Shown here: positions 25,629 to 33,836 of the stretch, piece by piece
Layout of the letters: each line of letters opens with the position of its first letter
Position numbering within the stretch: the stretch's first letter is position 1
NCBI RefSeq assembly: GCF_900100495.1
Contig: NZ_FNCT01000017.1
Span: 1 to 64,000, forward strand
Direction: 5' to 3'
DNA: 64,000 bases
DNA from: Pseudomonas benzenivorans
Lineage (GTDB): Bacteria; Pseudomonadota; Gammaproteobacteria; Pseudomonadales; Pseudomonadaceae
Position numbers and translations under genes: made by a program
Notes under the pieces: model-generated
Database searches by the model: none
What the model was told of the DNA's origin: nothing
Seen by the model: only the letters and a program-made list of their open reading frames with translations

Positions 25629-26570
25629 TCAGCGCTGGATTTCGCGGTCGGCATCCAGGGTGTAGGGCAGCTCCAGCAGCCTCAGCGGCTGTCCCTGCGG
25701 CGCGCCGAGATAAAGGCGTCCGTCACTGGCGGCATCCTCCTGCAGCACCGCGAGCAGCTCGACGCCGCTGTCGCTCTGCGCGGCCAGCACCACTTCACCG
25801 ACGCCGCTGTTGTGCACCGGGGAAAACAGTTCGACCGCCGCCTCGGGAAGCTGCTCGCTTTCCACCGCCAGGCGGTACAGGCGGCGCTTGAGCTTGCCGA
25901 GGTACTGCATGCGCGCGACGATTTCCTGGCCGGTGTAGCAGCCCTTCTTGAAGCTGACGCCGCCCAGAGCCTGGAGATTGAGCATCTGCGGGATGAACAG
26001 TTCGCGGGTGCTGCCGAGTACCTGGCCGATGCCGGCGCGTACCTGGGCCAGCAGCCAGCGATTCAGCGGGGCCTCCGGCAGCTGGGCGGCCAGGCGACTG
26101 TGCAGGGTCTCGGCTTCGCCGGCGGGTGCCCAGAGCTCGGCGCGGCCGTCGCTCAGGCGCAGCGCCAGCAGGTTGTTGGCGCGTGCCACGCTGTCTGCGC
26201 TATGGGCCAGGTCCAGGCCGAGGCTGACCAGGGCGCCGTCGCCGTCGCTCAGGCCGAAGCGTATCCAGTCGGCACATTCGTCGGCGAGCCTGGACTTGGA
26301 GAACACCGCGTACTTCTGCAACTCGGCCAACTGCGGCTCGACCAGCTCGCGGGCCATCGCCAGCAGGTAGCCATCCGCCACGCCGACGATGCGGAAGCTC
26401 GACAGCATGCGGCCTTTCGGCGTGCAGCGGGCGCCGAGGCTGGAGCTGTGTTCGTTCAGGTAGTTGAGGTTGCAGGTCAGCTGGCCCTGGAGGAATTTGC
26501 TGGCGTCAGGGCCGTGGACGGCGAGGACGCCTTCGTGGCTGAGGGTGCAGAAAAACGCGGTGTCGGCCAT
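25629..26570 (-). CDS. ygfZ: Folate-binding Fe-S cluster maintenance protein YgfZ
   Basis: 313 residues from ATG 26570 (MADTAFFCTLSHEGVLAVHGPDASKFLQGQLTCNL); the longer frame to 26663 lacks support. The GcvT-like fold carries the YgfZ signature KGCYTGQE at 209-216 with its cysteine. Supports maturation or repair of certain Fe-S enzymes, dependent on tetrahydrofolate. Divergent from sdhE-ygfX, the usual arrangement in gamma-proteobacteria. Confidence 0.93.
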   Translation of the reverse strand: MADTAFFCTLSHEGVLAVHGPDASKFLQGQLTCNLNYLNEHSSSLGARCTPKGRMLSSFRIVGVADGYLLAMARELVEPQLAELQKYAVFSKSRLADECADWIRFGLSDGDGALVSLGLDLAHSADSVARANNLLALRLSDGRAELWAPAGEAETLHSRLAAQLPEAPLNRWLLAQVRAGIGQVLGSTRELFIPQMLNLQALGGVSFKKGCYTGQEIVARMQYLGKLKRRLYRLAVESEQLPEAAVELFSPVHNSGVGEVVLAAQSDSGVELLAVLQEDAASDGRLYLGAPQGQPLRLLELPYTLDADREIQR

Positions 26571-26715
26571 GGGATTAAAGGGTCGCTGGATAAAAGTTAG
26601 GGCGCCATCATAGAGCGCGGCCCGAGGCTTGTCAGCGGCTGCCGTGGTGTCATCGTCTTGCATCGGTTGGCTGATCGTCTGAGGAGATCAACAGTGCGGG
26701 TTTTCATCGTTATAC

Positions 26716-26747
26716 TGCCGGGCTATATCAATGCCGGGCTATATCAA
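26716..26747. repeat. Perfect 16-bp tandem duplication upstream of sdhE
   Basis: TGCCGGGCTATATCAA occurs at 26716-26731 and immediately again at 26732-26747. It ends 10 bp before the sdhE start and includes part of its leader, so it changes the distance between promoter and ribosome site. Confidence 0.85.
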
Positions 26748-26757
26748 GGATCCGTCC

Positions 26758-27012
26758 ATGGTCGATTCGACTGAACTCAACCGTCTGTTCTGGCACAGCC
26801 GCCGTGGCATGCTGGAATTGGATGTGCTGCTGGTGCCTTTCGTCAGGGAGGTGTATGCGAGCCTCGACGCCGATGACCAGGCGCGTTACCGCAAGCTGCT
26901 CGAATGCGAAGACCAGGACATGTTCGGCTGGTTCATGCAGCGCGAGGAGCCGGAGGATGCCGACCTCAAGCGCATGGTTCGCATGATCCTGGATCGTGTC
27001 CAGCCCAAGTGA
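26758..27012 (+). CDS. sdhE: FAD assembly factor SdhE
   Basis: 84 residues from ATG 26758 ([22 protein letters not shown]), selected over the ATG at 26731 because AAGGA precedes it and the length fits the family. The motif RRGMLELD contains the RGxxE core needed for covalent attachment of FAD to SdhA. Small helical cytoplasmic protein assisting succinate dehydrogenase/fumarate reductase. Its 3' end overlaps ygfX by 17 bp. Confidence 0.92.
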   Translation: MVDSTELNRLFWHSRRGMLELDVLLVPFVREVYASLDADDQARYRKLLECEDQDMFGWFMQREEPEDADLKRMVRMILDRVQPK

Positions 27013-27448
27013 TGGCTTCGAGTGCCGCTGGCGACCCTCGCGGCGCTTGCTGGCGCTCTACGCACTGATTCAGGGCCTGGCGCTGGCCGCCTTGTGGCTG
27101 GTCGAGATCCCCCTTTGGGCGCTGCTGCTCGGCGTCGCCTTCTGCCTGGCCCATGCGGCCTGGGTGCTGCCGCGACAGGTCCTGCTCAGTTCGGCGCAGG
27201 CCTTCAGCGGCCTGCGCTGCGACGCCGAGGGTTGGCAGTTGTGGAGTGCCGCGGGCGGTTGGCAGGCGATTCAGCTGCGTCCGGACAGCCTGGCGCTGCC
27301 GCAGGTGGTGGTGCTGCGCTTTCGCCTGGCGGGCGAGCGCCGCGTGCGTGGCCTGTGCATCCCGCAGGATGCGCTGGCGCACGACCTGCACCGGCGCCTG
27401 CGGGTGCGCCTGAAGTTCAGTCGCCGTAGGTGGGCGGCGCCAGAATAG
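26996..27448 (+). CDS. ygfX: YgfX-family membrane protein
   Basis: 150 residues, GTG 26996 inside the end of sdhE. Two adjacent membrane helices ([39 protein letters not shown]) then a cytoplasmic beta-rich tail with [23 protein letters not shown]. The sdhE-ygfX pair is conserved in gamma-proteobacteria (CptAB in E. coli nomenclature); function debated, not a proven toxin. Its last 32 bp overlap the end of convergent nadB. Confidence 0.85.
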   Translation: MSSPSDGFECRWRPSRRLLALYALIQGLALAALWLVEIPLWALLLGVAFCLAHAAWVLPRQVLLSSAQAFSGLRCDAEGWQLWSAAGGWQAIQLRPDSLALPQVVVLRFRLAGERRVRGLCIPQDALAHDLHRRLRVRLKFSRRRWAAPE

Positions 27449-29033
27449 TGTCCTTGGCCTCGGGCAGCTGCTGCGGGTAGTCCAGGGTGTAGTGCAGGCC
27501 GCGGCTTTCATGGCGCTGCATGGCCGAGTGGATCATTAGCTCGGCGACCTGCGCCAGATTGCGCAGTTCGATCAGGTCGCGGCTGACCTTGTAGTTGCTG
27601 TAGAACTCGTCGATCTCGTCGAGCAGCAGGCGCACGCGGTGTTCGGCGCGCTGCAGGCGCTTGTTGGTGCGCACGATGCCGACGTAGTCCCACATGAAGC
27701 GCCGCAGTTCGTCCCAGTTGTGCGCGATGATCACGTCTTCGTCCGAGTCGGTGACCTGGCTGGCGTCCCAGGTCGGCAGGCGGCTGGGCATTGCCACCCG
27801 ATCGAGTTGCTGGAGGATGTCGGCGGCGGCCGAGCGGGCATAGACGAAACACTCCAGCAGCGAATTGCTGGCCATGCGGTTGGCGCCGTGCAGGCCGGTG
27901 AAGCTGGTCTCGCCGATGGCGTACAAACCGGGCACGTCGGTGGCGCCGGTCTGTTCGACCACTACGCCGCCGCAGGTGTAGTGCGCGGCCGGCACCACCG
28001 GGATCGGCTGGCGGGTGATGTCGATGCCGAAGTCCAGGCAGCGCTCGTACACGGTGGGAAAGTGCGCGCGGACGAAAGCCGCCGGCTTGTGGCTGATGTC
28101 CAGGTAGACGCAATCGATCCCCAGGCGCTTCATCTCGTGGTCGATGGCGCGCGCGACGATGTCGCGCGGCGCCAGTTCCGCACGCGGGTCAAAGCGCTGC
28201 ATGAAGCGCTCGCCGCTGGGCAGCTTGAGCAGCGCGCCTTCGCCACGCAGGGCTTCGGTGATCAGGAAACTCTTGGCCTGGGGGTGGTACAGGCAGGTCG
28301 GGTGGAACTGGTTGAACTCCAGGTTGCCGACCCGGCAGCCGGCGCGCCAGGCCATGGCGATGCCGTCGCCACAGGCGCCGTCCGGGTTGCTGGTATAGAG
28401 GTAGACTTTGGCCGCGCCGCCAGTGGCGAGGATGACGAAGCGCGCGCCATAGGTATCGACCTCGCCGCTGGCGCGGTTGAGCACGTAGGCGCCGAGGCAG
28501 CGCTGGCCGGTGAGGCCGAGCTTGCGTTCGGTGATCAGGTCGACCGCCACGCGCTGCTCCAGCAGTTCGATATTCGTGCGCTGCCTGGCTTGCTCGAGCA
28601 GGGTCTTGAAGATCGCCGCGCCGGTGGCGTCGGCGGCGTGGATGATGCGCCGATGGCTGTGGCCGCCTTCGCGGGTCAGGTGAAACTCGAAGCCGCCGTC
28701 TTCGCGGGCGGTCTGGTCATCGCGGGTGAAGGGCACGCCCTGGTCGATCAGCCATTGAATGGCTTCGCGGCTGTGTTCCACGGTAAAGCGCACCGCCTCT
28801 TCGCGGCACAGGCCGGCGCCGGCGTTCAGCGTGTCGTCGACGTGTGACTCGACGGTATCCATGTCGTCCAGCACCGCCGCCACGCCGCCTTGCGCCCAGT
28901 AGGTCGAGCCGTTGGCCAGATTGCCCTTGCTCAGTACGGCGATGCGCAGGTGCTCGGGCAGGGTCAGGGCTAAAGTCAGGCCGGCGGCGCCGCTGCCGAT
29001 GACCAGAACGTCGTGTTGGTAGTGTTGGCTCAT
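27417..29033 (-). CDS. nadB: L-aspartate oxidase
   Basis: 538 residues from ATG 29033 ([23 protein letters not shown]); the longer frame beyond is not protein-like. FAD-dependent oxidation of aspartate to iminoaspartate, first step of NAD synthesis. Seen: dinucleotide motif GSGAAG at 13-18, succinate-dehydrogenase-like flavoprotein features [14 protein letters not shown] and [11 protein letters not shown], active-site region FHPTCLYHP, substrate-loop HYTCGGVVV, and the helical C-terminal domain. In Pseudomonas it sits head to head with algU, as here. Confidence 0.95.
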   Translation of the reverse strand: MSQHYQHDVLVIGSGAAGLTLALTLPEHLRIAVLSKGNLANGSTYWAQGGVAAVLDDMDTVESHVDDTLNAGAGLCREEAVRFTVEHSREAIQWLIDQGVPFTRDDQTAREDGGFEFHLTREGGHSHRRIIHAADATGAAIFKTLLEQARQRTNIELLEQRVAVDLITERKLGLTGQRCLGAYVLNRASGEVDTYGARFVILATGGAAKVYLYTSNPDGACGDGIAMAWRAGCRVGNLEFNQFHPTCLYHPQAKSFLITEALRGEGALLKLPSGERFMQRFDPRAELAPRDIVARAIDHEMKRLGIDCVYLDISHKPAAFVRAHFPTVYERCLDFGIDITRQPIPVVPAAHYTCGGVVVEQTGATDVPGLYAIGETSFTGLHGANRMASNSLLECFVYARSAAADILQQLDRVAMPSRLPTWDASQVTDSDEDVIIAHNWDELRRFMWDYVGIVRTNKRLQRAEHRVRLLLDEIDEFYSNYKVSRDLIELRNLAQVAELMIHSAMQRHESRGLHYTLDYPQQLPEAKDTILAPPTYGD

Positions 29034-29306
29034 GTCCGGATTCCGCAATTTAGCGGCCCCTAGTATATAGAGGGGGGCAGCGGCACAATAGCCGGCTTGC
29101 CGACGGCGTGAAAACGGCCGTACCCGCTTGTACGGTGGGGGCTGTGGAGGCGTTCCGGCGGGGCTCTGCCGCGGTGAGGATGTGGCGAAAGCGCGCTTGA
29201 TTCGCCCCGCGGGGGTGTTCTGGCGTGAGCTGGCAACTTCGCGCCGCGCCATGCCGGTGCGAATTGCGTCTAGGCTCAGGCTGTTATGGCCGAGCGTGGC
29301 GGTGGG

Positions 29307-29334
29307 GAACTTTCTGGGCCGTTCGGGGTTCCAT
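29307..29334 (+). promoter_or_regulatory. Possible upstream AlgU-type promoter
   Basis: GAACTT at 29307-29312, 17-bp spacer, TCCATA from 29330. Similar to the sigma-22/AlgU consensus GAACTT-N16/17-TCtgA/TCcAA. P. aeruginosa algU has a distal AlgU-dependent promoter (P3), and this could be its counterpart, about 290 bp before the gene. Confidence 0.4.
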
Positions 29335-29513
29335 AAGGGGTCACCCAAAGAGGGGCTGTGTCCGTTTACCGAGACGTTTTGCAGGTCATGTGTGGTATCT
29401 CGCTCATCGGTTGGCGGGCGATCCAAGATTATTCGCGCAGCAGGGGCGAGGCCTTTGCTGCGCCATTCTGTGCAGGGCTGAAAATGCTCTGCAGGAAGCT
29501 TGTTCGGAGGGGA

Positions 29514-29540
29514 GAACTTTTGCGCAATGCCCGAGTCTAT
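29514..29540 (+). promoter_or_regulatory. AlgU autoregulatory promoter (P1-like)
   Basis: GAACTT (29514-29519), 16-bp spacer, TCTAT (29536-29540), about 60 bp before algU. It closely matches the known AlgU-dependent P1 promoter of P. aeruginosa algU in motif, spacing and position. Confidence 0.75.
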
Positions 29541-29599
29541 TTTGGCAAGCCGATCCGCTGGCTGGTGCTGCACTCCTTCGAACTCAATGAGGAGTGTTC

Positions 29600-30181
29600 A
29601 TGCTAACCCAGGAAGAGGATCAGCTGCTGGTCGAGCGCGTGCAGCGTGGCGATAAGCGAGCATTCGATCTGTTGGTGCTGAAGTATCAGCACAAGATTCT
29701 CGGGTTGATCGTGCGTTTCGTGCATGACAGCCATGAGGCTCAGGATGTGGCGCAGGAAGCCTTCGTCAAGGCGTACCGGGCGCTGGGGAATTTTCGCGGT
29801 GACAGCGCTTTCTATACCTGGCTGTATCGCATCGCCATCAACACGGCGAAGAATTATCTGGTGTCACGTGGTCGGCGGCCGCCAGACAGCGATGTCAGTG
29901 CCGAGGATGCGGAGTTCTACGATGGCGATCACGCCCTCAAGGACATCGAGTCGCCGGAGCGCGCCTTGCTGCGAGACGAGATCGAAGCCACGGTGCATCG
30001 CTCCATCCAGCAATTGCCTGAAGATTTGCGTACGGCCCTAACCTTGCGTGAATTCGATGGTCTGAGTTACGAAGACATTGCGAGTGTCATGCAGTGTCCG
30101 GTAGGCACTGTGCGTTCGCGTATTTTTCGGGCGCGCGAGGCCGTCGACAAATCCTTGCAACCTTTGTTGCAGGAAACCTGA
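29600..30181 (+). CDS. algU: ECF sigma factor AlgU (RpoE, sigma-22)
   Basis: 193 residues from ATG 29600 (MLTQEEDQLLVERVQRGDKRAFDLL) with AGGAG 6 bp upstream. Sigma region 2 includes KYQHKILGLIVRFVHDSHEAQDVAQEAFVKAYRALGNFRGDSAFYTWLYRIAINTAKN; region 4 is LPEDLRTALTLREFDGLSYEDIASVMQCPVGTVRSRIFRARE. Nearly every residue agrees with P. aeruginosa AlgU as I remember it. Directs the envelope-stress and alginate regulon and its own operon; held inactive by MucA. First gene of algU-mucABCD. Confidence 0.97.
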   Translation: MLTQEEDQLLVERVQRGDKRAFDLLVLKYQHKILGLIVRFVHDSHEAQDVAQEAFVKAYRALGNFRGDSAFYTWLYRIAINTAKNYLVSRGRRPPDSDVSAEDAEFYDGDHALKDIESPERALLRDEIEATVHRSIQQLPEDLRTALTLREFDGLSYEDIASVMQCPVGTVRSRIFRAREAVDKSLQPLLQET

Positions 30182-30212
30182 GACAGCGGCGACAGCCAAG
30201 AGAGGAACCGCC

Positions 30213-30806
30213 ATGAGTCGTGAAGCCCTGAAGGAATCGCTGTCCGCGGTGATGGATAACGAAGCGGACGAATTGGAGCTGCGGCGTGTGCTCGGCGCGA
30301 GTGACGACGCCGAACTGCGTGCCACCTGGTCGCGCTACCAGATCGCCCGTGCCGTGATGCACCAGGAGCTACTGGAGCCGCGCCTGGATATCGCTGCTGC
30401 GGTGTCGGCAGCGCTGGCCGACGAGGCGCTGCCGGTCGTGGACAAGGTGGTTCGCAGTCCGTGGCGCTTGGTCGGGCGTCTGGCCGTGGCGGCCTCGGTG
30501 ACCGTGGCGGTGCTGGCCGGTGTGCGCCTGTACAACCAGGATGAAGTCTCCGGCACCCAGCTGGCGCAGCAGCAAGCCGCGCAACCGGCGTTGACCAGTC
30601 CGCAACTGCAAAGCCCTGCCGTGCTGGCCGGTTTCAGCACCACCGCCGAGCAGCAAGTTACTGCAGCTGCTGCAGGCGAGGCCCAGTCGGGCTGGCACGA
30701 GCAGCGTCTGCCGGCCTACTTGCGCCAGCATGCTCAGCAAGCCGCGATGAATGCGAGCGAGAGCGCAGTGCCTTATGCCCGTGCAGCGAGTCTAGAAAAC
30801 CGTTAA
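30213..30806 (+). CDS. mucA: Anti-sigma factor MucA
   Basis: 197 residues, ATG 30213. N-terminal cytoplasmic AlgU-binding domain (MSREALKESLSAVMDNEADELELRRVL, W39 in LRATWSRYQIARAVM), one membrane helix about 86-106, and a periplasmic domain ending in small and charged residues. Sequesters AlgU and is degraded by regulated proteolysis during envelope stress. The frame is intact over its full length, so the strain does not carry a truncating mucoid mutation here. Confidence 0.96.
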   Translation: MSREALKESLSAVMDNEADELELRRVLGASDDAELRATWSRYQIARAVMHQELLEPRLDIAAAVSAALADEALPVVDKVVRSPWRLVGRLAVAASVTVAVLAGVRLYNQDEVSGTQLAQQQAAQPALTSPQLQSPAVLAGFSTTAEQQVTAAAAGEAQSGWHEQRLPAYLRQHAQQAAMNASESAVPYARAASLENR

Positions 30807-30814
30807 GGAGGCGC

Positions 30815-31768
30815 ATGCGCTTTATTCCGTTCGCCGTCCTCCTGCTCGGCAGCGGGCTGGCATTACCGGCCCTCGCTGCCGAGGCGCAAGATTGGTTGCG
30901 GCGCTTGGCGGAGGCCGAGCGTAGCCAGAGCTTTCAAGGCACGTTCGTGTATGAGCGCAGCGGCAGCTTCTCCACGCATGGCATCTGGCATCGGGTCGAG
31001 GAGGGCAGCGGCGTCCGTGAGCGCCTGCTGCAACTGGATGGTCCGGCGCAGGAAGTGGTGCGTGTCGATGGGCGTGCCCAATGCGTGAGCGGCACCCTGG
31101 CCGATGAGGTCGTCGATAACCAGGCGTGGCCTGCGCGCGAGCTGAATGCCAAACAATTGCTCGAGTGGTATGACCTGCGTATCGCCGGTAAGTCACGGGT
31201 AGCCGGGCGTCCGGCCGTGGTGCTGGCGCTGGTGCCGCGGGATCAGCATCGCTACGCCGTCGAGTTGCATCTGGACCAGGAGAGCGGCCTGCCATTGAAG
31301 TCCTTGTTGTTGAACGACAAGGGGCAACTGCTCGAACGCTTCCAGTTCACCCGCTTGGAGATTGCCTCGGCCCCCTCTGACGAGGCGTTGCAACCGAGCG
31401 CGAATTGCCGGCCGGTGCCGGTCCCCGAATCGAAAGCCGCAGCTGCCAAAGCCTGGCGCTCCGACTGGTTGCCGCCGGGTTTCACCTTGAGCGCGGTGGC
31501 CGAGCGGCGCAGTCCCGCCTCGGACGAGCCGGTAGCCTGGCTGGTGTATGGCGATGGGCTGGCGCGTTTTTCGGTGTTTCTGGAACCCTTGCATGGCGCC
31601 TTGGCGGGGGACGCTCGCACTCAGCTCGGTCCGACCGCTGCGGTTTCGCGACGGCTGGCGACTGCTGATGGCGATGTGATGGTGACGGTGATCGGGGAAA
31701 TTCCCTTGGGCACGGCAGAGCGTGTAGCGCTGTCGATGCGTGCCATCGCCCCGGAGGCGGCGCAATGA
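30815..31768 (+). CDS. mucB: MucB, periplasmic negative regulator of AlgU
   Basis: 317 residues, ATG 30815. Signal peptide MRFIPFAVLLLGSGLALPALAA; RseB-like two-domain periplasmic protein (large lipid-binding domain about 25-200, e.g. FQGTFVYERSG; smaller C-terminal domain about 215-310, WLPPGFTLSAVAERR). Binds the periplasmic part of MucA and shields it from AlgW cleavage until lipopolysaccharide-type stress signals release it. Overlaps mucC by 4 bp. Confidence 0.95.
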   Translation: MRFIPFAVLLLGSGLALPALAAEAQDWLRRLAEAERSQSFQGTFVYERSGSFSTHGIWHRVEEGSGVRERLLQLDGPAQEVVRVDGRAQCVSGTLADEVVDNQAWPARELNAKQLLEWYDLRIAGKSRVAGRPAVVLALVPRDQHRYAVELHLDQESGLPLKSLLLNDKGQLLERFQFTRLEIASAPSDEALQPSANCRPVPVPESKAAAAKAWRSDWLPPGFTLSAVAERRSPASDEPVAWLVYGDGLARFSVFLEPLHGALAGDARTQLGPTAAVSRRLATADGDVMVTVIGEIPLGTAERVALSMRAIAPEAAQ

Positions 31769-32220
31769 TCGAGGAGCAGGGGCGCGTGGTGGCAGTCGAG
31801 CCAGGCGCCGTCTGGGTCGAGACCGTGCGCCGGAGCACCTGTTCCAGTTGTGCGGCGAATGCCGGTTGTGGCCAGGGGTTGCTGGACAAGCTCGGCGTCA
31901 GCGGGCGTCGGGGGCATGTGCGGGCGCTGTGCGATTTACAGTTGAGCGTGGGCGATGCCGTGGTGATTGGCGTGCGCGAGGACTTGCTGGTGCGCGGTTC
32001 GCTGCTGGTTTACCTGGTGCCCCTGTTAGGATTGTTCGCCGCGGCATTGCTGGCCGAGCAGTTGGCCTTGAGTGAGCCGCTGGTGATCCTGTCGGCTGCC
32101 GTGGGCTTGCTGACGGCCTGGATCGGGGTGCGCTGGCGTAGCGCCCGTACGGCGGACGATCCGGCTTTGCAGCCAGTAGTGGTGCGCGCCTTGCTCGCAG
32201 GTTCTGCGGCGGCGCTTTGA
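31765..32220 (+). CDS. mucC: MucC, RseC-family membrane protein
   Basis: 151 residues, ATG 31765 within ATGA overlapping mucB. Cysteine-rich N-terminus (C26, C29, C35 in RSTCSSCAANAGCGQG) followed by two membrane helices (LLVYLVPLLGLFAAALLAEQL and VILSAAVGLLTAWIGV), the RseC/MucC layout. Modulates the AlgU pathway; E. coli RseC is linked to SoxR reduction. Exact role in Pseudomonas is unclear. Confidence 0.92.
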   Translation: MIEEQGRVVAVEPGAVWVETVRRSTCSSCAANAGCGQGLLDKLGVSGRRGHVRALCDLQLSVGDAVVIGVREDLLVRGSLLVYLVPLLGLFAAALLAEQLALSEPLVILSAAVGLLTAWIGVRWRSARTADDPALQPVVVRALLAGSAAAL

Positions 32221-32250
32221 GTCTCTTGTGCGGTGTATGGGGAGAGTTGT

Positions 32251-33687
32251 ATGTCGATGCCTAGTCTGAAACTGTGTTTTTCCTCGTTGTTCGCGGTGCT
32301 GTTGTGGGGCCAGGCGGTTGCCGCCCAGGCGCAGTTGCCGGACTTTACCGAGCTGGTCGAGGAGGCCTCGCCCGCCGTGGTCAACATCAGCACCCGGCAA
32401 AAGTTGCCGGAGCGCATGGTGTCGGGCAGTGGGCAGTTGGATATTCCCGATCTGGAGGGACTGCCGCCGATGTTTCGCGAGTTCTTCGAGCGCAACATTC
32501 CGCAGGTGCCGCGCGCTCCGGGCAATGGCCGTCAGCGCGAGGCGCAGTCGCTGGGCTCCGGTTTCATCATCTCGGCCGATGGCTATGTGCTGACCAACAA
32601 CCATGTGATCGCCGATGCCGATGAAATCATCGTGCGCCTGTCCGATCGCAGCGAACTGAAGGCCAAGCTGGTCGGCACCGATCCGCGCAGCGACGTGGCC
32701 CTGCTCAAGGTCGAAGGCAAGGGTTTGCCGACCGTCAAGCTCGGCAAGTCCGAGGATCTCAAGGTCGGCGAGTGGGTATTGGCCATCGGCTCGCCATTCG
32801 GCTTCGATCATTCGGTGACGGCGGGGATCGTCAGCGCCAAGGGGCGCAGCCTGCCGAACGAGAGCTATGTGCCGTTCATCCAGACCGATGTGGCGATCAA
32901 CCCGGGTAACTCCGGTGGCCCGTTGTTCAACCTGGAGGGTGAAGTGGTGGGGATCAACTCGCAGATCTTCACCCGTTCGGGCGGTTTCATGGGCCTGTCC
33001 TTCGCCATCCCGATGAGCGTGGCCATGGATGTGGCCGATCAGCTCAAGGCCAGCGGCAAGGTCAGTCGTGGCTGGTTGGGCGTGGTGATCCAGGAAGTGA
33101 ACAAGGATCTGGCCGAGTCCTTCGGCCTGGACAAGCCGGCCGGCGCGCTGGTCGCCCAGGTGCTGGAAGGCGGGCCGGCGGCCAAGGGTGGTTTGCAGGT
33201 CGGTGATGTGATCCTCAGCCTGAACGGCCAGCCGATCGTCATGTCGGCCGATCTGCCGCACCTGGTGGGCGGCCTCAAGCCGGGCAGCGAGGTCGAACTG
33301 GATGTGGTGCGCGAGGGGACGCGCAAGAAGTTGCAGCTGACCATCGGTGCCCTGCCGGAAGACGGTGCGGAACTGGCGGGCGGCGAAAGCCCAGGGGTCG
33401 AGCGCAGCAGCAACCGCCTCGGGGTCACGGTGAGCGAGTTGACCGACGAGCAGAAGAAGGCCCTCGATCTGCCGGGCGGCGTGGTGATCAAGGAAGTGCT
33501 GGAAGGCCCGGCCGCGCTGATCGGTCTGCGCCCGGGCGATGTGATCACGCACCTGAACAATCAGGCGATCGACTCGGCGAAAACCTTCGCCCAGGTGGCC
33601 CAGAGCCTGCCGCTGAACCGCTCGGTTTCGATGCGTGTCTTGCGCCAGGGGCGCGCCAGCTTCATCACCTTCAAACTTGCCGAATAA
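32251..33687 (+). CDS. mucD: Periplasmic serine protease MucD (DegP/HtrA family)
   Basis: 478 residues from ATG 32251 (GGGGAGAG upstream). Signal peptide ends AVAAQA. Trypsin-like domain with catalytic H118 (NNHVI), D148 (RSDVALLKV) and S221 (NPGNSGGPLFN); then two PDZ domains (about 275-365 and 385-478, e.g. SRGWLGVVIQEVN and GVVIKEVLEGPAALIGLRPGD). Degrades misfolded periplasmic proteins and dampens AlgU activation. Last gene of the operon, followed by a strong terminator. Confidence 0.96.
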   Translation: MSMPSLKLCFSSLFAVLLWGQAVAAQAQLPDFTELVEEASPAVVNISTRQKLPERMVSGSGQLDIPDLEGLPPMFREFFERNIPQVPRAPGNGRQREAQSLGSGFIISADGYVLTNNHVIADADEIIVRLSDRSELKAKLVGTDPRSDVALLKVEGKGLPTVKLGKSEDLKVGEWVLAIGSPFGFDHSVTAGIVSAKGRSLPNESYVPFIQTDVAINPGNSGGPLFNLEGEVVGINSQIFTRSGGFMGLSFAIPMSVAMDVADQLKASGKVSRGWLGVVIQEVNKDLAESFGLDKPAGALVAQVLEGGPAAKGGLQVGDVILSLNGQPIVMSADLPHLVGGLKPGSEVELDVVREGTRKKLQLTIGALPEDGAELAGGESPGVERSSNRLGVTVSELTDEQKKALDLPGGVVIKEVLEGPAALIGLRPGDVITHLNNQAIDSAKTFAQVAQSLPLNRSVSMRVLRQGRASFITFKLAE

Positions 33688-33704
33688 ACGGCTCCAGCAC
33701 TGAG

Positions 33705-33731
33705 AAAGGGCGATCGCGGTCGCCCTTTTTG
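33705..33731 (+). terminator. Intrinsic terminator after mucD
   Basis: AAAGGGCGA - TCGCGG - TCGCCCTTT followed by further T residues: a 9-bp perfect stem and T-run, 18 bp after the mucD stop. Confidence 0.9.
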
Positions 33732-33836
33732 CATCTGCCGGTGGGCGCCTGGGCGTGACGCGCGGGGCGCCGATCGGGTACACTTCGCGGCTATTTTCGG
33801 CGGGCAGTCGCCTGCGGCCTTTTCGAGTGTTGTCCT

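Larger units (their letters stand above)
29034..29599. other. nadB-algU divergent control region (566 bp)
   Basis: Long non-coding stretch, no credible gene. Carries at least one and possibly two AlgU-type promoters (separate entries), and presumably sigma-70 promoters for nadB and algU that I could not fix by eye. An AGGAG ribosome site for algU sits at 29589-29593. Confidence 0.7.

Noticed and set aside
29128-29590. Small plus-strand frames upstream of algU
   Set aside because: They cover the known promoter region of algU, have no ribosome sites and no protein-like sequence.
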